Assembly (NCBI GenBank): GCA_902541825.1
Contig: CACBRY010000006.1
Coordinates: 1-47,128 of the forward strand
DNA length: 47,128 nucleotides
From: an uncultured Pelagibacteraceae bacterium
GTDB taxonomy: Bacteria > Pseudomonadota > Alphaproteobacteria > Pelagibacterales > Pelagibacteraceae
Direction of reading: 5' to 3'
How positions within the stretch are numbered: the stretch's first letter is position 1; each line of letters starts with the position of its first letter. Below, one piece after another: positions 12,812 through 22,020 of this stretch. A program made the translations under genes and the position numbers. The notes beneath the pieces are model-generated. The model was not told the DNA's origin and searched no databases. It saw nothing but the letters and a program-made list of their open reading frames with translations.

Positions 12812-13291
12812 TTAATTTGCTTTGACTGTTACAGATCTTCTATTTTTTGACCAAGCTAATGGGTTAGATCCAGAGTCTACTGGTCTTTCTTTACCATAAC
12901 TTAAAACTGAAATTCTGTCAGAAGATATTCCGTAAGTCATTAAATAATCTTTAGCTGCATTAGCTCTTCTCTCACCTAATGCTAAGTTATATTCTCTTGT
13001 TCCTCTTTCGTCAGCATGTCCCTCTAAAACAATTGTAATTTTAGAATTCTTTCTTAACCATGCAGCTTGCTTTCTAAGAGTTTCTCTAGAAGCTGTAGTT
13101 AAAACTGACTCATTAGTTGCAAAAAATACTCTATCAGGAACACCTGAAGCTAAGTACTCAACTGTATCTGTTCCAGTGTAAACATCACCTTGCATCTGCC
13201 CTGTAGATTTTTTCGATGTAGCACATGCAGAAAGTGCTAAACACGCAACTACTATTAAAAATCCATTTTTTAGAATTTTGCTTAATTTCAT
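12812..13291 (-). CDS. pal: Peptidoglycan-associated lipoprotein Pal
   Basis: Outer-membrane lipoprotein that binds peptidoglycan and TolB and pulls the outer membrane inward during division. A lipoprotein signal with lipobox LSAC places the acylated cysteine at residue 23. The OmpA-like domain has VFFATNESVL, EGHADERGTREYNLALGERRA and the C-terminal SKNRRSV motif. The 159-residue length is typical. An 86-bp gap to tolB and an AGGAGT Shine-Dalgarno upstream suggest its own promoter or at least independent, strong translation. A strong terminator follows it. Confidence 0.96.
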   Translation of the reverse strand: MKLSKILKNGFLIVVACLALSACATSKKSTGQMQGDVYTGTDTVEYLASGVPDRVFFATNESVLTTASRETLRKQAAWLRKNSKITIVLEGHADERGTREYNLALGERRANAAKDYLMTYGISSDRISVLSYGKERPVDSGSNPLAWSKNRRSVTVKAN

Positions 13292-13377
13292 TATTACTCC
13301 TTGATCAATATTTCTTTAGTCTTAGTTTTTCACAACTAATTAGATCTTTCAAGGCTAAAAATCAAGCGAATTAATTA

Positions 13378-14718
13378 TTAATTACTTAATAAAGATGACC
13401 ATGATGGGTCTGATCCATCAGTTGGAGTAGGAACTTGTCTCTCATTATAGCCCGTTAAATCTATAGACCATAATTTTGCAGAAAAACCCTTTCCTTTAGA
13501 GTCTGTTTTTGTCTCCCTATAAAAAATTAGAACTCTTCCATTGGGTGACCAGGATGGAGCTTCTTGATAAAAATTTTCAGTTAATAATCTTTCACCGCTT
13601 CCATCAGTTCTCATTACTCCTATATAAAATTTTCCTTTATGTAATTTTGTAAATGCGATTAGATCACCTCTTGGAGACCAAACTGGAGTACCATAAATTC
13701 CTTTGCCGAAAGATATTCTTTTAACATTACTTCCATCACTCTTCATAACGTAAATTTGTTGATAACCACTTCTGTCGGAGTTGAAAGAAATAAATTTTCC
13801 ATCCGGAGAGTAAGAGGGTGATGTATCTATAGATGGATGATTTGTTATTTTTTCAACTATTCTATTTTCTAAATCCATCGTGTAAATTTCAGAATTACCA
13901 TCCTTAGCAAAACTCATTATTATTTTTTTCCCATCTGGAGAAAATCTTGGTGCAAAAGTCATACCAGGAAAATCTCCTACAACTTCTTGAGTTCCTGTTT
14001 CAATATCTAATAAATAAACTCTTGGTAAATTTCTAAAGTATGAAAGATAAGTCACCATTTGACTTGTTGGATTAAATCTTGGGGTTAAAACAAGTTCGTT
14101 TCCTAATGTCAAAAATTTATTATTAGCACCATCTTGATCCATGATAGCTAATTTTTTTACCCTTTGAGTTTTAGGTCCTTCTTCTGCAACATAAATTATT
14201 CTAGTGTCAAAATAACCTCTTTCACCAGTTAATCTCTCATATACTTTATCTGTTATTATATGACCAACTCGTCTCCAATTATTTGGAACAGTTGTAAAAG
14301 CTAGCGCCATCATTTCTTTACCCGCAAGCACATCCCACAATCTAAATTCTACTCTTAGTTTTTCCTCCACATAACTAACTTTTCCAGTGATCAAAGCCTG
14401 AGCTTTAATTAAGTTCCAATCTTCAAATCTTGGTTTTAAATTTGCAATATCTGGTTCTTGCAAAAAAGCATCTTTATTCAATGGATTAAATAATCCTGAT
14501 ACCTTTAAATTATTTTCTACAATGGAAGATATTTCAGAACCGATATTTTTCTTTTTAAGAATATTCTGAAAATTTTTTCTTGATTCCTCATCTATAGATA
14601 GTGGAGAAACTGCAATAGGTAATGGGTTTAGATTACCTCTTGTTATATCAACCTCAATTAAACCAAAGGATTTTACTGGTATTAAAATTATAATTAAAGT
14701 TATTAAAAAATTTTTCAT
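13378..14718 (-). CDS. tolB: Tol-Pal system beta-propeller protein TolB
   Basis: Periplasmic protein that shuttles between Pal and TolA and regulates Pal mobility. There is a signal peptide (about 1-19, hydrophobic and ending SFG), an N-terminal alpha/beta domain, and a six-bladed propeller with recurring [18 protein letters not shown] and [10 protein letters not shown] motifs. Its 446 residues are the usual length. It lies 16 bp after tolA in the tolQRAB order. Confidence 0.96.
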   Translation of the reverse strand: MKNFLITLIIILIPVKSFGLIEVDITRGNLNPLPIAVSPLSIDEESRKNFQNILKKKNIGSEISSIVENNLKVSGLFNPLNKDAFLQEPDIANLKPRFEDWNLIKAQALITGKVSYVEEKLRVEFRLWDVLAGKEMMALAFTTVPNNWRRVGHIITDKVYERLTGERGYFDTRIIYVAEEGPKTQRVKKLAIMDQDGANNKFLTLGNELVLTPRFNPTSQMVTYLSYFRNLPRVYLLDIETGTQEVVGDFPGMTFAPRFSPDGKKIIMSFAKDGNSEIYTMDLENRIVEKITNHPSIDTSPSYSPDGKFISFNSDRSGYQQIYVMKSDGSNVKRISFGKGIYGTPVWSPRGDLIAFTKLHKGKFYIGVMRTDGSGERLLTENFYQEAPSWSPNGRVLIFYRETKTDSKGKGFSAKLWSIDLTGYNERQVPTPTDGSDPSWSSLLSN

Positions 14719-14734
14719 TTTTTTATGAGTTATA

Positions 14735-15544
14735 TTAACCTTCTAGCATTTCTCTTGCATCAAAATTTAACTGTAATTCTTTCCATCTTTCATAACCAGT
14801 GCTAGGAACTCTTAAAGGCTGACACAATTTAATAGCTCTTAAAGCACTTTCTGCTAACACTTTATAAAATCCTTGTCCTGGCTTATTCATTCTAGCATGA
14901 TCTAAAATTTCTGACTTAATTACTGACCCATCTGGTTTTAATTCAAGTTTTATTCTGACAAGTAAATTTTCATTATATGGTAGTCCAAGTGGAATACTCC
15001 AACAACCAAAAATTTGTGCTTTTAATGCATCTTCCTCACTTAATGATAGCCCTGTATTCTCAAAATTTTTATTTTGGTCTTGGCTTAAATCTGGATTTTT
15101 CTTTAAAGTCTCTGCTTTGCTCTCTTTAGATTTATCAATCAAAGCAGCAATATTATTTGGATCAAATAATTCCTCCTTTTCAAATTCAGAAACTTGCTTT
15201 ACTTCATTGTCAACTTTTTCAGGGTTTTGTTTATCCTCTTTTATTTTTTCAACTTTCTTTACTTTGTCCTCTGGCATTGGGACAGCATCAGGCTTGATTT
15301 TCTTAACTTTTTTAGGTGGAGCTTGTTCTGATACTAATTTTTTTTCTTTTTCTTTTACTTTTTCAATTATTTTTTTTGCTTTGGGTGCAAAGGGAATATT
15401 TGTTTTTTCAGTTATTTGAATTAATTCTACTGAAACGATTGGAGGAAGATCAATTGGTTTTTTTGCTAAAAAAGGAAGACTCATTGCCGTTAAAAAAATA
15501 ACAAATAGGTGTAAAACAGATGAAATTACAATACTCCTATTCAC
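14735..15544 (-). CDS. tolA: TolA-like inner-membrane protein with TonB-type C-terminus
   Basis: Links the TolQR motor to TolB/Pal across the periplasm. A single N-terminal membrane helix (about 5-24) is followed by a Lys/Glu/Pro-rich stretch (about 50-160), then a C-terminal TonB/TolA-like domain (about 180-265) with FGCWSIPLG and [17 protein letters not shown]. At 269 residues it is much shorter than E. coli TolA (about 420) but usual for alphaproteobacteria. The start codon is GTG. Its position between tolR and tolB supports TolA over TonB. Confidence 0.9.
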   Translation of the reverse strand: MNRSIVISSVLHLFVIFLTAMSLPFLAKKPIDLPPIVSVELIQITEKTNIPFAPKAKKIIEKVKEKEKKLVSEQAPPKKVKKIKPDAVPMPEDKVKKVEKIKEDKQNPEKVDNEVKQVSEFEKEELFDPNNIAALIDKSKESKAETLKKNPDLSQDQNKNFENTGLSLSEEDALKAQIFGCWSIPLGLPYNENLLVRIKLELKPDGSVIKSEILDHARMNKPGQGFYKVLAESALRAIKLCQPLRVPSTGYERWKELQLNFDAREMLEG

Positions 15545-15551
15545 AAAAAAA

Positions 15552-15968
15552 TTACCTTTCTTTGTATGGTTCTGAAATTAAAGCTACTTTTGTAAATCCT
15601 GAACCTGAAAGTAACCCCATAATTTCAAGGACTCTACCGTAATTAATAGTTTTATCCCCTCTTACATAAATTCTTGTATCAGTCCGATTTTTTGAGACCG
15701 CTAACACTTTTGCAATGATTTTTTCATATTCGACTTTTGACTCTTGAATAAAAATTTCACCTTTTGAATTTATAGTTAAAGTAAGAGGCTCTTGCTCTTC
15801 CGGAAGCGAGTCAGCTGAACTTTCTGGTAAATCAACCTGAACTCCTACTGTTAATAAAGGTGCAGTTACCATGAAAATAATTAGTAGGACCAACATTACA
15901 TCTACAAATGGTGTCACATTTATTTCACTCATTGGTTCTTTTGATGAGCGATTTAACTTGAATGCCAT
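15552..15968 (-). CDS. tolR: Tol-Pal motor protein TolR (ExbD family)
   Basis: Proton-channel partner of TolQ. One membrane helix (about 22-42) follows the motif EINVTPFVDVMLVLLIIF, and Asp23 sits where the proton-carrying aspartate of TolR/ExbD lies. A periplasmic domain of about 95 residues ends with LISEP. The 138-residue length fits. It starts one base after the tolQ stop and precedes tolA by 7 bp. Confidence 0.95.
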   Translation of the reverse strand: MAFKLNRSSKEPMSEINVTPFVDVMLVLLIIFMVTAPLLTVGVQVDLPESSADSLPEEQEPLTLTINSKGEIFIQESKVEYEKIIAKVLAVSKNRTDTRIYVRGDKTINYGRVLEIMGLLSGSGFTKVALISEPYKER

Positions 15969-15969
15969 T

Positions 15970-16644
15970 CTAGATAATGGTTAAAAATCTTTTAGAAAAG
16001 TTTTCTAACTTTTGCGAATATTTCAAAGAGTCATTATTAAATTTATTGTATGCGATTACCGCGGGAATTGCTGCCAATAAACCTAATGCAGTAGCAAAAA
16101 GAGCTTCTGCAATTCCAGGTGCTACAATTGCTAAACTTGTATTCCTTGAAATTGCAATAGATTGAAAAGAATTCATTATACCCCAAACAGTCCCAAATAA
16201 TCCTATAAAGGGTGCTGTTGATCCAACAGTTGCTAAAAAGGTAAATCCCTTTGTAATTTTAGACATTTGTTTTTCTATCCCAGTTTCTAACATTGAAGTC
16301 ATTCTAGTATTCAAATCTGTTTTAGATCTTCTTTTAAGAAGATTTTGCATAGCGTCTTTAAAAATAAGTGCCATTGGGTCATTTATATTTCCCGGAAGGT
16401 TGTTGTAAAAAGACTCTGCAGATTTTGAATTCCAAAACTTAGTTTCGAATTCTTCTGAACTTTGATTGATTTTTTTAAATAATTTAAATTTTTCAAAGAT
16501 TACCGCCCATGAATAAACTGAGCATGCAATTAGAATAATAATGACTGATTTTACAATTATATCAGCTCTTATAAATAAGTTCATAAGCGAAAAATCAGCG
16601 CTTGATGCAAGTCCAACTGCTTGGGATGAAATATCAGCTTCCAT
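15970..16644 (-). CDS. tolQ: Tol-Pal motor protein TolQ (ExbB/MotA family)
   Basis: Inner-membrane proton-channel protein of the Tol-Pal motor. It has three membrane helices, about 28-48, 128-150 and 165-190. The MotA/TolQ motif runs through LATVGSTAPFIGLFGTVWG and continues with GIAEALFATALGLLAAIPA. The 224-residue length is usual. ybgC, which normally precedes tolQ in proteobacteria, is absent; instead a ruvC-like gene lies 52 bp upstream. Confidence 0.95.
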   Translation of the reverse strand: MEADISSQAVGLASSADFSLMNLFIRADIIVKSVIIILIACSVYSWAVIFEKFKLFKKINQSSEEFETKFWNSKSAESFYNNLPGNINDPMALIFKDAMQNLLKRRSKTDLNTRMTSMLETGIEKQMSKITKGFTFLATVGSTAPFIGLFGTVWGIMNSFQSIAISRNTSLAIVAPGIAEALFATALGLLAAIPAVIAYNKFNNDSLKYSQKLENFSKRFLTII

Positions 16645-16696
16645 AAGGTCTTCTCACACTTAAATGTGTCATGAATTTGACTTCAAAAGTCAAAGA

Positions 16697-17188
16697 TTAA
16701 TCCTCTTTTTGGTGAGTTTCATAGTAAAAACTCGCAATTAGAATAGCATCAGCTTTGTTAGAGTCTTTTTTTTTTGAAAGTTGTGTTGAGAAATAAGGAA
16801 ATATTTCAATTGCTCTTGTTCTACTGGCATCTTTTTGAGAATTAATTAAATTAAAATATTTTTTCCATTTAGCTGGTCTTACGAAAAACATTGGTAATTG
16901 CATTGCAGAACATATCCCTTTTAAAATCCCAAAAGACTGACCAAAATTAAACATACTAGTTACGCCTTGTCCTGGCATTGCAGAAACTTGTTCTATCACA
17001 ACTCTAATTTCATCATCTTTTTTATTAATTCTTTTTAAAAATTCGTTATAAATTTGGGCACCATTAACTTGTTTTTTATTTTTTTTGCCCTCTGTCATGA
17101 CTGGCATTTCAATTACTTCAAGAATTCTTCCATCTTTAAAAAAACAAATTGAGCCCGAAATACCTGGATCTATACCAATTATAAGCAT
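16697..17188 (-). CDS. RuvC-fold Holliday-junction-resolvase-like protein, phage-type branch
   Basis: RNase-H-fold nuclease in the chromosomal slot of ruvC, just downstream of yebC. The 163 residues show GIDPG with Asp7, VVIEQV with Glu66 and KKDSNKADAILIA with Asp142 and Asp147, plausible metal-binding acids. The text between them (PGQGVTSMFNFGQSFGILKG, then VRPAKWKKYF) matches phage-type RuvC-like resolvases better than the standard RuvC pattern ending DAADALA. It may resolve Holliday junctions in place of RuvC. No ruvA or ruvB follows. The fold is seen; the role is inferred from position. Confidence 0.75.
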   Translation of the reverse strand: MLIIGIDPGISGSICFFKDGRILEVIEMPVMTEGKKNKKQVNGAQIYNEFLKRINKKDDEIRVVIEQVSAMPGQGVTSMFNFGQSFGILKGICSAMQLPMFFVRPAKWKKYFNLINSQKDASRTRAIEIFPYFSTQLSKKKDSNKADAILIASFYYETHQKED

Positions 17189-17197
17189 ATTCTATAT

Positions 17198-17920
17198 CTA
17201 GTTTAAAAATTTAGCATTTGAATAAATATTTTGCACATCATCATCATCTTCCAAAATTTCAAAAAAACTAATTAGTTCATTTTTTTTCTCCTCTGAAATT
17301 TCAACTGCGTTTAAAGGCACCCACTCTATTCCTGTCGAAATAAAATTACTTATTTTTTTCTCCAACTCTTTTTTAACATTGTAAATATCATTTATTGAAC
17401 ACTGTATCTCATGAAATTCTTTATCCGATTTACACTCATTTGCACCAGCCTCAATAGCAAGTTCTAATATATCTTCATCCGAAATTTCATTTTTATCAAT
17501 TTTAATTACTCCTAGTTGAGAAAAATTATGTGATGCTGAACCTTGAGTTCCCAAACTTCCTCCTGATTTTTGAAAAATTGTTCTTATATTCGAAGCGGTT
17601 CTATTTTTATTATCAGTTAAAGTCTCAACTATAACAGCAACTCTATCAGGACCAAAACCTTCATATCTCAAATTTTCAAAATTTGACTGATTACTCATTG
17701 AGGACTTATCTATAGCTCTCGCTATATTGTCTTTAGGCATATTTGCTGACCTTGCAGCTTGCACAGCAGAACGTAATCTTGGGTTCATAGCTGGATCTTT
17801 ATCACCTAACTTAGCTGCAACGGTAATCTCTTTAGATAGCTTAGAAAAGATTTTCGATCTTTGTTTATCAGCTTTACCTTTTTTGTGTTTAATACCTGCC
17901 CAATGAGAATGTCCTGCCAT
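17198..17920 (-). CDS. yebC: YebC/TACO1-family protein
   Basis: Member of the YebC/PmpR family, described as a transcriptional regulator in some bacteria and as a translation factor easing ribosome stalling in others. The N-terminus MAGHSHWAGIKHKKGKADK is diagnostic. Also present are DNIARAIDK, ETLTDNKNRTASNIR and FQKSGGSLGTQGS. The 240-residue length is typical. Its place directly upstream of ruvC is conserved among many bacteria. The gene is 6 bp from the phosphoesterase upstream. Confidence 0.95.
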   Translation of the reverse strand: MAGHSHWAGIKHKKGKADKQRSKIFSKLSKEITVAAKLGDKDPAMNPRLRSAVQAARSANMPKDNIARAIDKSSMSNQSNFENLRYEGFGPDRVAVIVETLTDNKNRTASNIRTIFQKSGGSLGTQGSASHNFSQLGVIKIDKNEISDEDILELAIEAGANECKSDKEFHEIQCSINDIYNVKKELEKKISNFISTGIEWVPLNAVEISEEKKNELISFFEILEDDDDVQNIYSNAKFLN

Positions 17921-17926
17921 AAAAAA

Positions 17927-18730
17927 TTAAGTATTTTTTAAAAGACCTCCAAATATATAACTATCGATACTATCTGCTAAGCCAGTTTCTAAATTACAAT
18001 TTACTATAACTCCACTCAATGAAGCTTCTCCATTAGCTGGAAAATGTTTAGTTGATTCCTTTTTCATGAATCTATTAATAGAATTATCTTTATTCATACC
18101 TATAACTGAGTCATAATCTCCACACATTCCCGCGTCTGTTTGATAAGCAGTGCCATTTTTTAAAATTCTTGCATCATTAGTAGGTATGTGAGTATGAGTT
18201 CCAATAACGAGTGTTGCTTTTCCATCAAAATAATGACCGATAGCATTTTTTTCACTTGTTATTTCTCCATGGAAATCAACAATTAGAAAATCATAATCTT
18301 TTTTTAAATTATATTTTTCTAAAAAATCTTTTGAAATTTTAAAAACATCATCACACTTTTTCATAAAAACATTTCCCATTAAATTTAAAACTCCCACCTT
18401 GTAATTTTTTTTTGATTTATAAATCTCAAATCCTCTACCAGGAGCGGGTTCAAATAAATTTTTGGGTCTTAATAATCTATTCTCCTTATCAATAAAATTC
18501 ATTATGTCTTTTTGATCCCAAACATGGTTTCCAGTTGTAATAACATCAACTCCATTTTCAAAGAAATTTTGACATATTTCTTTTGTTAAACCAACGCCGG
18601 TATCATCAGCATTCTCAGCATTTATAATTACAAAATCGATATCTCTTTTTTTAATCTGACCTAATAAATCTTTAGTTATCTTTCTACATCCAGATAATCC
18701 AACAACATCACCTAAAAATAAAATTTTCAT
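17927..18730 (-). CDS. YmdB-family metallophosphoesterase
   Basis: Calcineurin-like phosphoesterase of the YmdB/TIGR00282 type; characterised members hydrolyse 2',3'-cyclic nucleotides. Metal-site motifs are visible: FLGDVVG with Asp8, NAENADDTG, TGNHVWDQKD, VDFHGEITSEK and GTHTHIPTND. The 267-residue length fits. No signal peptide. It lies between yebC and the folate ligase gene, a placement also seen in other alphaproteobacteria. The cellular substrate is unknown. Confidence 0.88.
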   Translation of the reverse strand: MKILFLGDVVGLSGCRKITKDLLGQIKKRDIDFVIINAENADDTGVGLTKEICQNFFENGVDVITTGNHVWDQKDIMNFIDKENRLLRPKNLFEPAPGRGFEIYKSKKNYKVGVLNLMGNVFMKKCDDVFKISKDFLEKYNLKKDYDFLIVDFHGEITSEKNAIGHYFDGKATLVIGTHTHIPTNDARILKNGTAYQTDAGMCGDYDSVIGMNKDNSINRFMKKESTKHFPANGEASLSGVIVNCNLETGLADSIDSYIFGGLLKNT

Positions 18731-18737
18731 AAAAAAA

Positions 18738-19271
18738 TTATTTATTTGTTATAATAAAATCTAACCCAATATCATAATTATTAGTTGGTATTTTTTTTAC
18801 TTTTTGAAAAGAGTAAGCAAATCCAATTGTTAGCACCTTTTTTCGTTTTCTAATCTTATTAATATACCTATCATAAAATCCTCCACCATAACCAATCCTG
18901 TTGAAATTTTTGTCAAACGCAACAAGGGGTACTAACAAGACATCTGGATGTTTTACCTTTTTTGAAATTGGTTCTGGTATTCCAAATTTATTAATAGCTA
19001 AGGGATCATTCGTTGACCATTGAAAGAAGTTCATTTGTGAATTTTTCTTTATTTTTGGCAATGTTATAATAAATTTTTTCTTTTCAAATTTTTCTAAGAT
19101 TTGTAGAATATTTATTTCATAATTATATGGGTAATAACCGCCAATTATTTTACCAAGAACCTTTTTTCTTTTTAAAATATTCAAAATTAAATCAAAATTA
19201 AAAATAAATTTTTTAATTTTTTTTTGTTTTCTTATCTTTAGAATTTTTTTTCTAATTTGAGATTTTTTCAC
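18738..19271 (-). CDS. 5-formyltetrahydrofolate cyclo-ligase
   Basis: Returns 5-formyl-THF to the active folate pool as 5,10-methenyl-THF using ATP. The diagnostic C-terminal loop RIGYGGGFYDRY is present near residue 130, preceded by LLVPLVAFDK. The N-terminus is lysine-rich. Its 177 residues are slightly short but normal. The start is GTG (19269-19271). Its neighbour zapA is the usual one (ygfA/zapA). In many proteobacteria 6S RNA lies between these genes; here there are only 6 bp, so it cannot. Confidence 0.9.
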   Translation of the reverse strand: MKKSQIRKKILKIRKQKKIKKFIFNFDLILNILKRKKVLGKIIGGYYPYNYEINILQILEKFEKKKFIITLPKIKKNSQMNFFQWSTNDPLAINKFGIPEPISKKVKHPDVLLVPLVAFDKNFNRIGYGGGFYDRYINKIRKRKKVLTIGFAYSFQKVKKIPTNNYDIGLDFIITNK

Positions 19272-19277
19272 GAAATT

Positions 19278-19724
19278 CTACTTAGATATTTTATCTATAT
19301 TTACTTTTTCAACAAAATTTGAAATTTCATCAGCAGCAGTATCAATTAACTTTTCATAATGTTTTTGATTCTGTTCAATTTCATCTTTTAATTCTAAGTG
19401 ATTTCTATTCAAATTTTTAATTTCCTCCTCTTTTCTATCTTTGTATTCATAGACTAATGATTTTAACTCTCTAAATTTATCTGAAAGTTCTTTTAATTCT
19501 GTCTTTTTCTGCTCAACTTTTTTTTTAGTTTCATAATATTCATCCATCACTTTGACTGCAGTAATCAGTAAAAGTTTATTTTCACCAATATTTCCTAAAT
19601 CATTTTTTAAGTCGTTAAACTTTTGATTGATTTGTATTAATAATTCTTCAAGATGTTCTTCCTGTCCATCATCACATGACAACAAAAACTCTTTGCCATT
19701 AAATTTAATAGTTACGTTTGCCAT
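19278..19724 (-). CDS. zapA: Cell division protein ZapA
   Basis: Binds FtsZ and bundles protofilaments at the division site. The N-terminal globular domain begins VTIKFNGKEFLLSCDDGQE and continues with NQKFNDLKND...LLLITAVKVMDEYYE. A long charged coiled coil (about 65-140) follows. At 148 residues it is longer than E. coli ZapA (109), as in other alphaproteobacteria. It overlaps the upstream coiled-coil gene by 13 bp. Confidence 0.88.
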   Translation of the reverse strand: MANVTIKFNGKEFLLSCDDGQEEHLEELLIQINQKFNDLKNDLGNIGENKLLLITAVKVMDEYYETKKKVEQKKTELKELSDKFRELKSLVYEYKDRKEEEIKNLNRNHLELKDEIEQNQKHYEKLIDTAADEISNFVEKVNIDKISK

Positions 19725-20035
19725 TTATCGATTTCATCCATTAAAGTATTGGTTTCTTGGTTTAATTCATCTATTTTTTCGGAAAATTCTAATCTTTTTT
19801 TTTCTTCAATTTTTTCTCTATTTTGTAATTCCTCTAATTTTCTTGATAAATTATCATGCTCTTCCACTAAAGTTTTATGTTTTTTTTCTAATTCTGCTTT
19901 TTCAATTTCTAATTGATTTTTTTGTTCTCCAAGAATTTCCATATTTTCTTTTGTGTCTGGATCCTCAAGGTTTAAATTTTTTAGTTTCGCCAATGCGATA
20001 TTAAGCTTTTTTTCTTTTTCAAGAATAGAATTCAT
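19712..20035 (-). CDS. Small coiled-coil protein upstream of zapA, ZauP-like (DUF4164 type)
   Basis: 107 residues, almost entirely heptad-like and rich in Lys, Glu and Leu, with no membrane segment. In alphaproteobacteria a small coiled-coil gene lies just upstream of zapA; the Caulobacter one, ZauP, forms a complex with ZapA and helps organise FtsZ. The 13-bp overlap with zapA suggests coupled translation in a fixed ratio, consistent with a complex. The assignment is from position, size and coiled-coil character, since low-complexity sequence gives little homology. First gene of the minus-strand run; a 53-bp divergent gap separates it from tkt. Confidence 0.65.
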   Translation of the reverse strand: MNSILEKEKKLNIALAKLKNLNLEDPDTKENMEILGEQKNQLEIEKAELEKKHKTLVEEHDNLSRKLEELQNREKIEEKKRLEFSEKIDELNQETNTLMDEIDKWQT

Positions 20036-20088
20036 ATATATATGTTTATATTATTAAATAGAATCTTCTAAGTCTAGACAGGATAAAT

Positions 20089-22020
20089 TTGAGTAAATTT
20101 TATAAAGAATTAGCTAATTGTATTAGATTTCTCTCAATTGATGCTGTTCAAAAAGCCAACTCGGGTCACCCTGGAATGCCGATGGGAATGGCAGATGTTG
20201 CTACAGTACTTTTTAAAGATTTTTTAAAATTTAATCCAAAAAATCCTAGCTGGATTAATAGAGATAGATTTGTTCTCTCTGCTGGGCATGGATCAATGTT
20301 ACTTTACTCTCTTCTTTATTTAACTGGTTATAAAAGTGTTTCTTTAAATGATATTAAAAATTTTAGACAATTGGAATCCATATGCGCTGGACATCCTGAA
20401 TATCATCCAAATACTGGTATTGAAACCACTACAGGTCCATTAGGACAAGGAGTCTCAAATGCAGTTGGATTTGCAATATCAGAAGAAATTTTAAAAAAAC
20501 AATTAGGGAAAAAAAAGATCAATCATAAAACTTATGTTCTCGCTGGAGACGGATGCTTAATGGAAGGTATTAGTCACGAGTCATTGAGCTTAGCTGGACA
20601 TCTAAAATTAAAGAATCTTATTTTATTATTTGATAATAATTCTATATCAATCGATGGTCCTACTAACTTAGCTGTTTCAGATGATCACGAAAAAAGATTT
20701 AAGAGCTACGGATGGGGCTTTTTAAAAATTAATGGTCATGATTTTAAAGAAATATCTAAAGCTTTAAAGAAAGCACAGAAATCAAAAAAACCTATTGCAA
20801 TTTCATGTAAAACAACAATCGGTTATGGATCTCCAAACAAAGAGGGTAAGGCTTCATCTCATGGAAGTCCACTAGGTGATGAGGAAATTAAACTGGTTAG
20901 AAAAAAACTAAAATGGAAATATGAGCCATTCAAGATTCCGACTGAATTATTAAATGAATGGAGAAAAATTGGAGAAAAAGCCTCACAGAAAGCTCAGAAC
21001 AATAAAGTAAACTTTTCAAATTTTAAAAGTTTAAATTCATTTAAAAAATTAATTGAAAAAGCAAAAGTTGAGTATACTAAAAATACTAAACCAATAGCTA
21101 CAAGGAAATCATCTGAAATATTTTTGAACATTATAGCAAAATTTCCTTACTTAATTGGTGGTTCAGCTGATTTGGCTGGATCAAATAATACTAAAACTAA
21201 AGATCATAAAATAATCAAACCAGGGGATTTTTCAGGAAATTATATTCATTATGGAGTTAGAGAGCACGCGATGTGTGGAATAATGAATGGTATAGCATTA
21301 CACAGTGGATTAATTCCTTATGGCGGAACGTTCCTAATATTTAGTGACTATTGTAAACCATCCATCAGACTAGCAGCAATGATGAAACAACAAGTTATAT
21401 ATGTTTTTACTCATGACTCTATTGGCTTGGGTGAGGATGGCCCAACTCATCAGCCAATAGAACAATTAACAAGTTTAAGATCTATTCCGAATTTAAACGT
21501 TTTTAGACCTTCAGACACCATTGAAACTTTTGAGTGTTGGGAATTAGCTCTTAAAAGTAAAAATACTCCAAGTGTAATTTCACTAACCAGACAAGGTGTC
21601 AATCCTGTTAGACTTGAAAATTCTCTTAAAAATAAATCATCTTTGGGTGCTTATGAAGTTTTGAGAACTGGGGATAATATAAGTGTAACAATTTTAGCAA
21701 CTGGGTCTGAAACAAGTTTAGCAAGTGATGTGGGTCATAAATTAGCCACAGATGGTATTTATTCCAAAATCATATCAATGCCTTGTCAAAAAATATTTGA
21801 TCAACAAAGTGAGGAATACAAAAAAAAAATACTAGGTGAAACTAAACTAATAGTATCTATAGAAGCCTCCGAAACGAATTATTGGAAAAAATATACTGGT
21901 ATAAATGGATTAAACTTTGGAATAAACGACTTTGGAAAAAGCGCACCATATAAAAAAATTTATGACCATTTCAAGTTAAATTCTGAAAGCATTATAAAAA
22001 GGATCAAAGAAAAATTATGA
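20089..22020 (+). CDS. tkt: Transketolase
   Basis: Thiamine-diphosphate enzyme of the non-oxidative pentose phosphate pathway. Motifs: [14 protein letters not shown] and [13 protein letters not shown] near the N-terminus, the ThDP/Mg site [14 protein letters not shown] near 153-166, [12 protein letters not shown], and the C-terminal half with [15 protein letters not shown]. The 643 residues are near normal. The start is TTG at 20089, supported by AGGA (20080-20083) 5 nt upstream; no ATG is in frame before the conserved region. It heads a run with gap, pgk and fba. The activity needs thiamine, which ties it to thiD and thiE. Confidence 0.96.
   Translation: MSKFYKELANCIRFLSIDAVQKANSGHPGMPMGMADVATVLFKDFLKFNPKNPSWINRDRFVLSAGHGSMLLYSLLYLTGYKSVSLNDIKNFRQLESICAGHPEYHPNTGIETTTGPLGQGVSNAVGFAISEEILKKQLGKKKINHKTYVLAGDGCLMEGISHESLSLAGHLKLKNLILLFDNNSISIDGPTNLAVSDDHEKRFKSYGWGFLKINGHDFKEISKALKKAQKSKKPIAISCKTTIGYGSPNKEGKASSHGSPLGDEEIKLVRKKLKWKYEPFKIPTELLNEWRKIGEKASQKAQNNKVNFSNFKSLNSFKKLIEKAKVEYTKNTKPIATRKSSEIFLNIIAKFPYLIGGSADLAGSNNTKTKDHKIIKPGDFSGNYIHYGVREHAMCGIMNGIALHSGLIPYGGTFLIFSDYCKPSIRLAAMMKQQVIYVFTHDSIGLGEDGPTHQPIEQLTSLRSIPNLNVFRPSDTIETFECWELALKSKNTPSVISLTRQGVNPVRLENSLKNKSSLGAYEVLRTGDNISVTILATGSETSLASDVGHKLATDGIYSKIISMPCQKIFDQQSEEYKKKILGETKLIVSIEASETNYWKKYTGINGLNFGINDFGKSAPYKKIYDHFKLNSESIIKRIKEKL

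Noticed and set aside
13292-13377. Heat-shock promoter for pal (CTTGAAAG on the minus strand)
   Set aside because: The -35-like element lacks a matching sigma-32 -10 at the right spacing.
15117-15419. 100-codon plus-strand ORF in tolA
   Set aside because: Serine/phenylalanine-rich mirror of the Lys/Glu-rich TolA linker.
16676-16694. TTTGACTT/AAGTCAAA hairpin before tolQ
   Set aside because: Short AU-rich stem, no U tract; could be a chance palindrome in the 52-bp gap.
19260-19290. 6S RNA between zapA and the cyclo-ligase gene
   Set aside because: Only 6 bp separate the genes.
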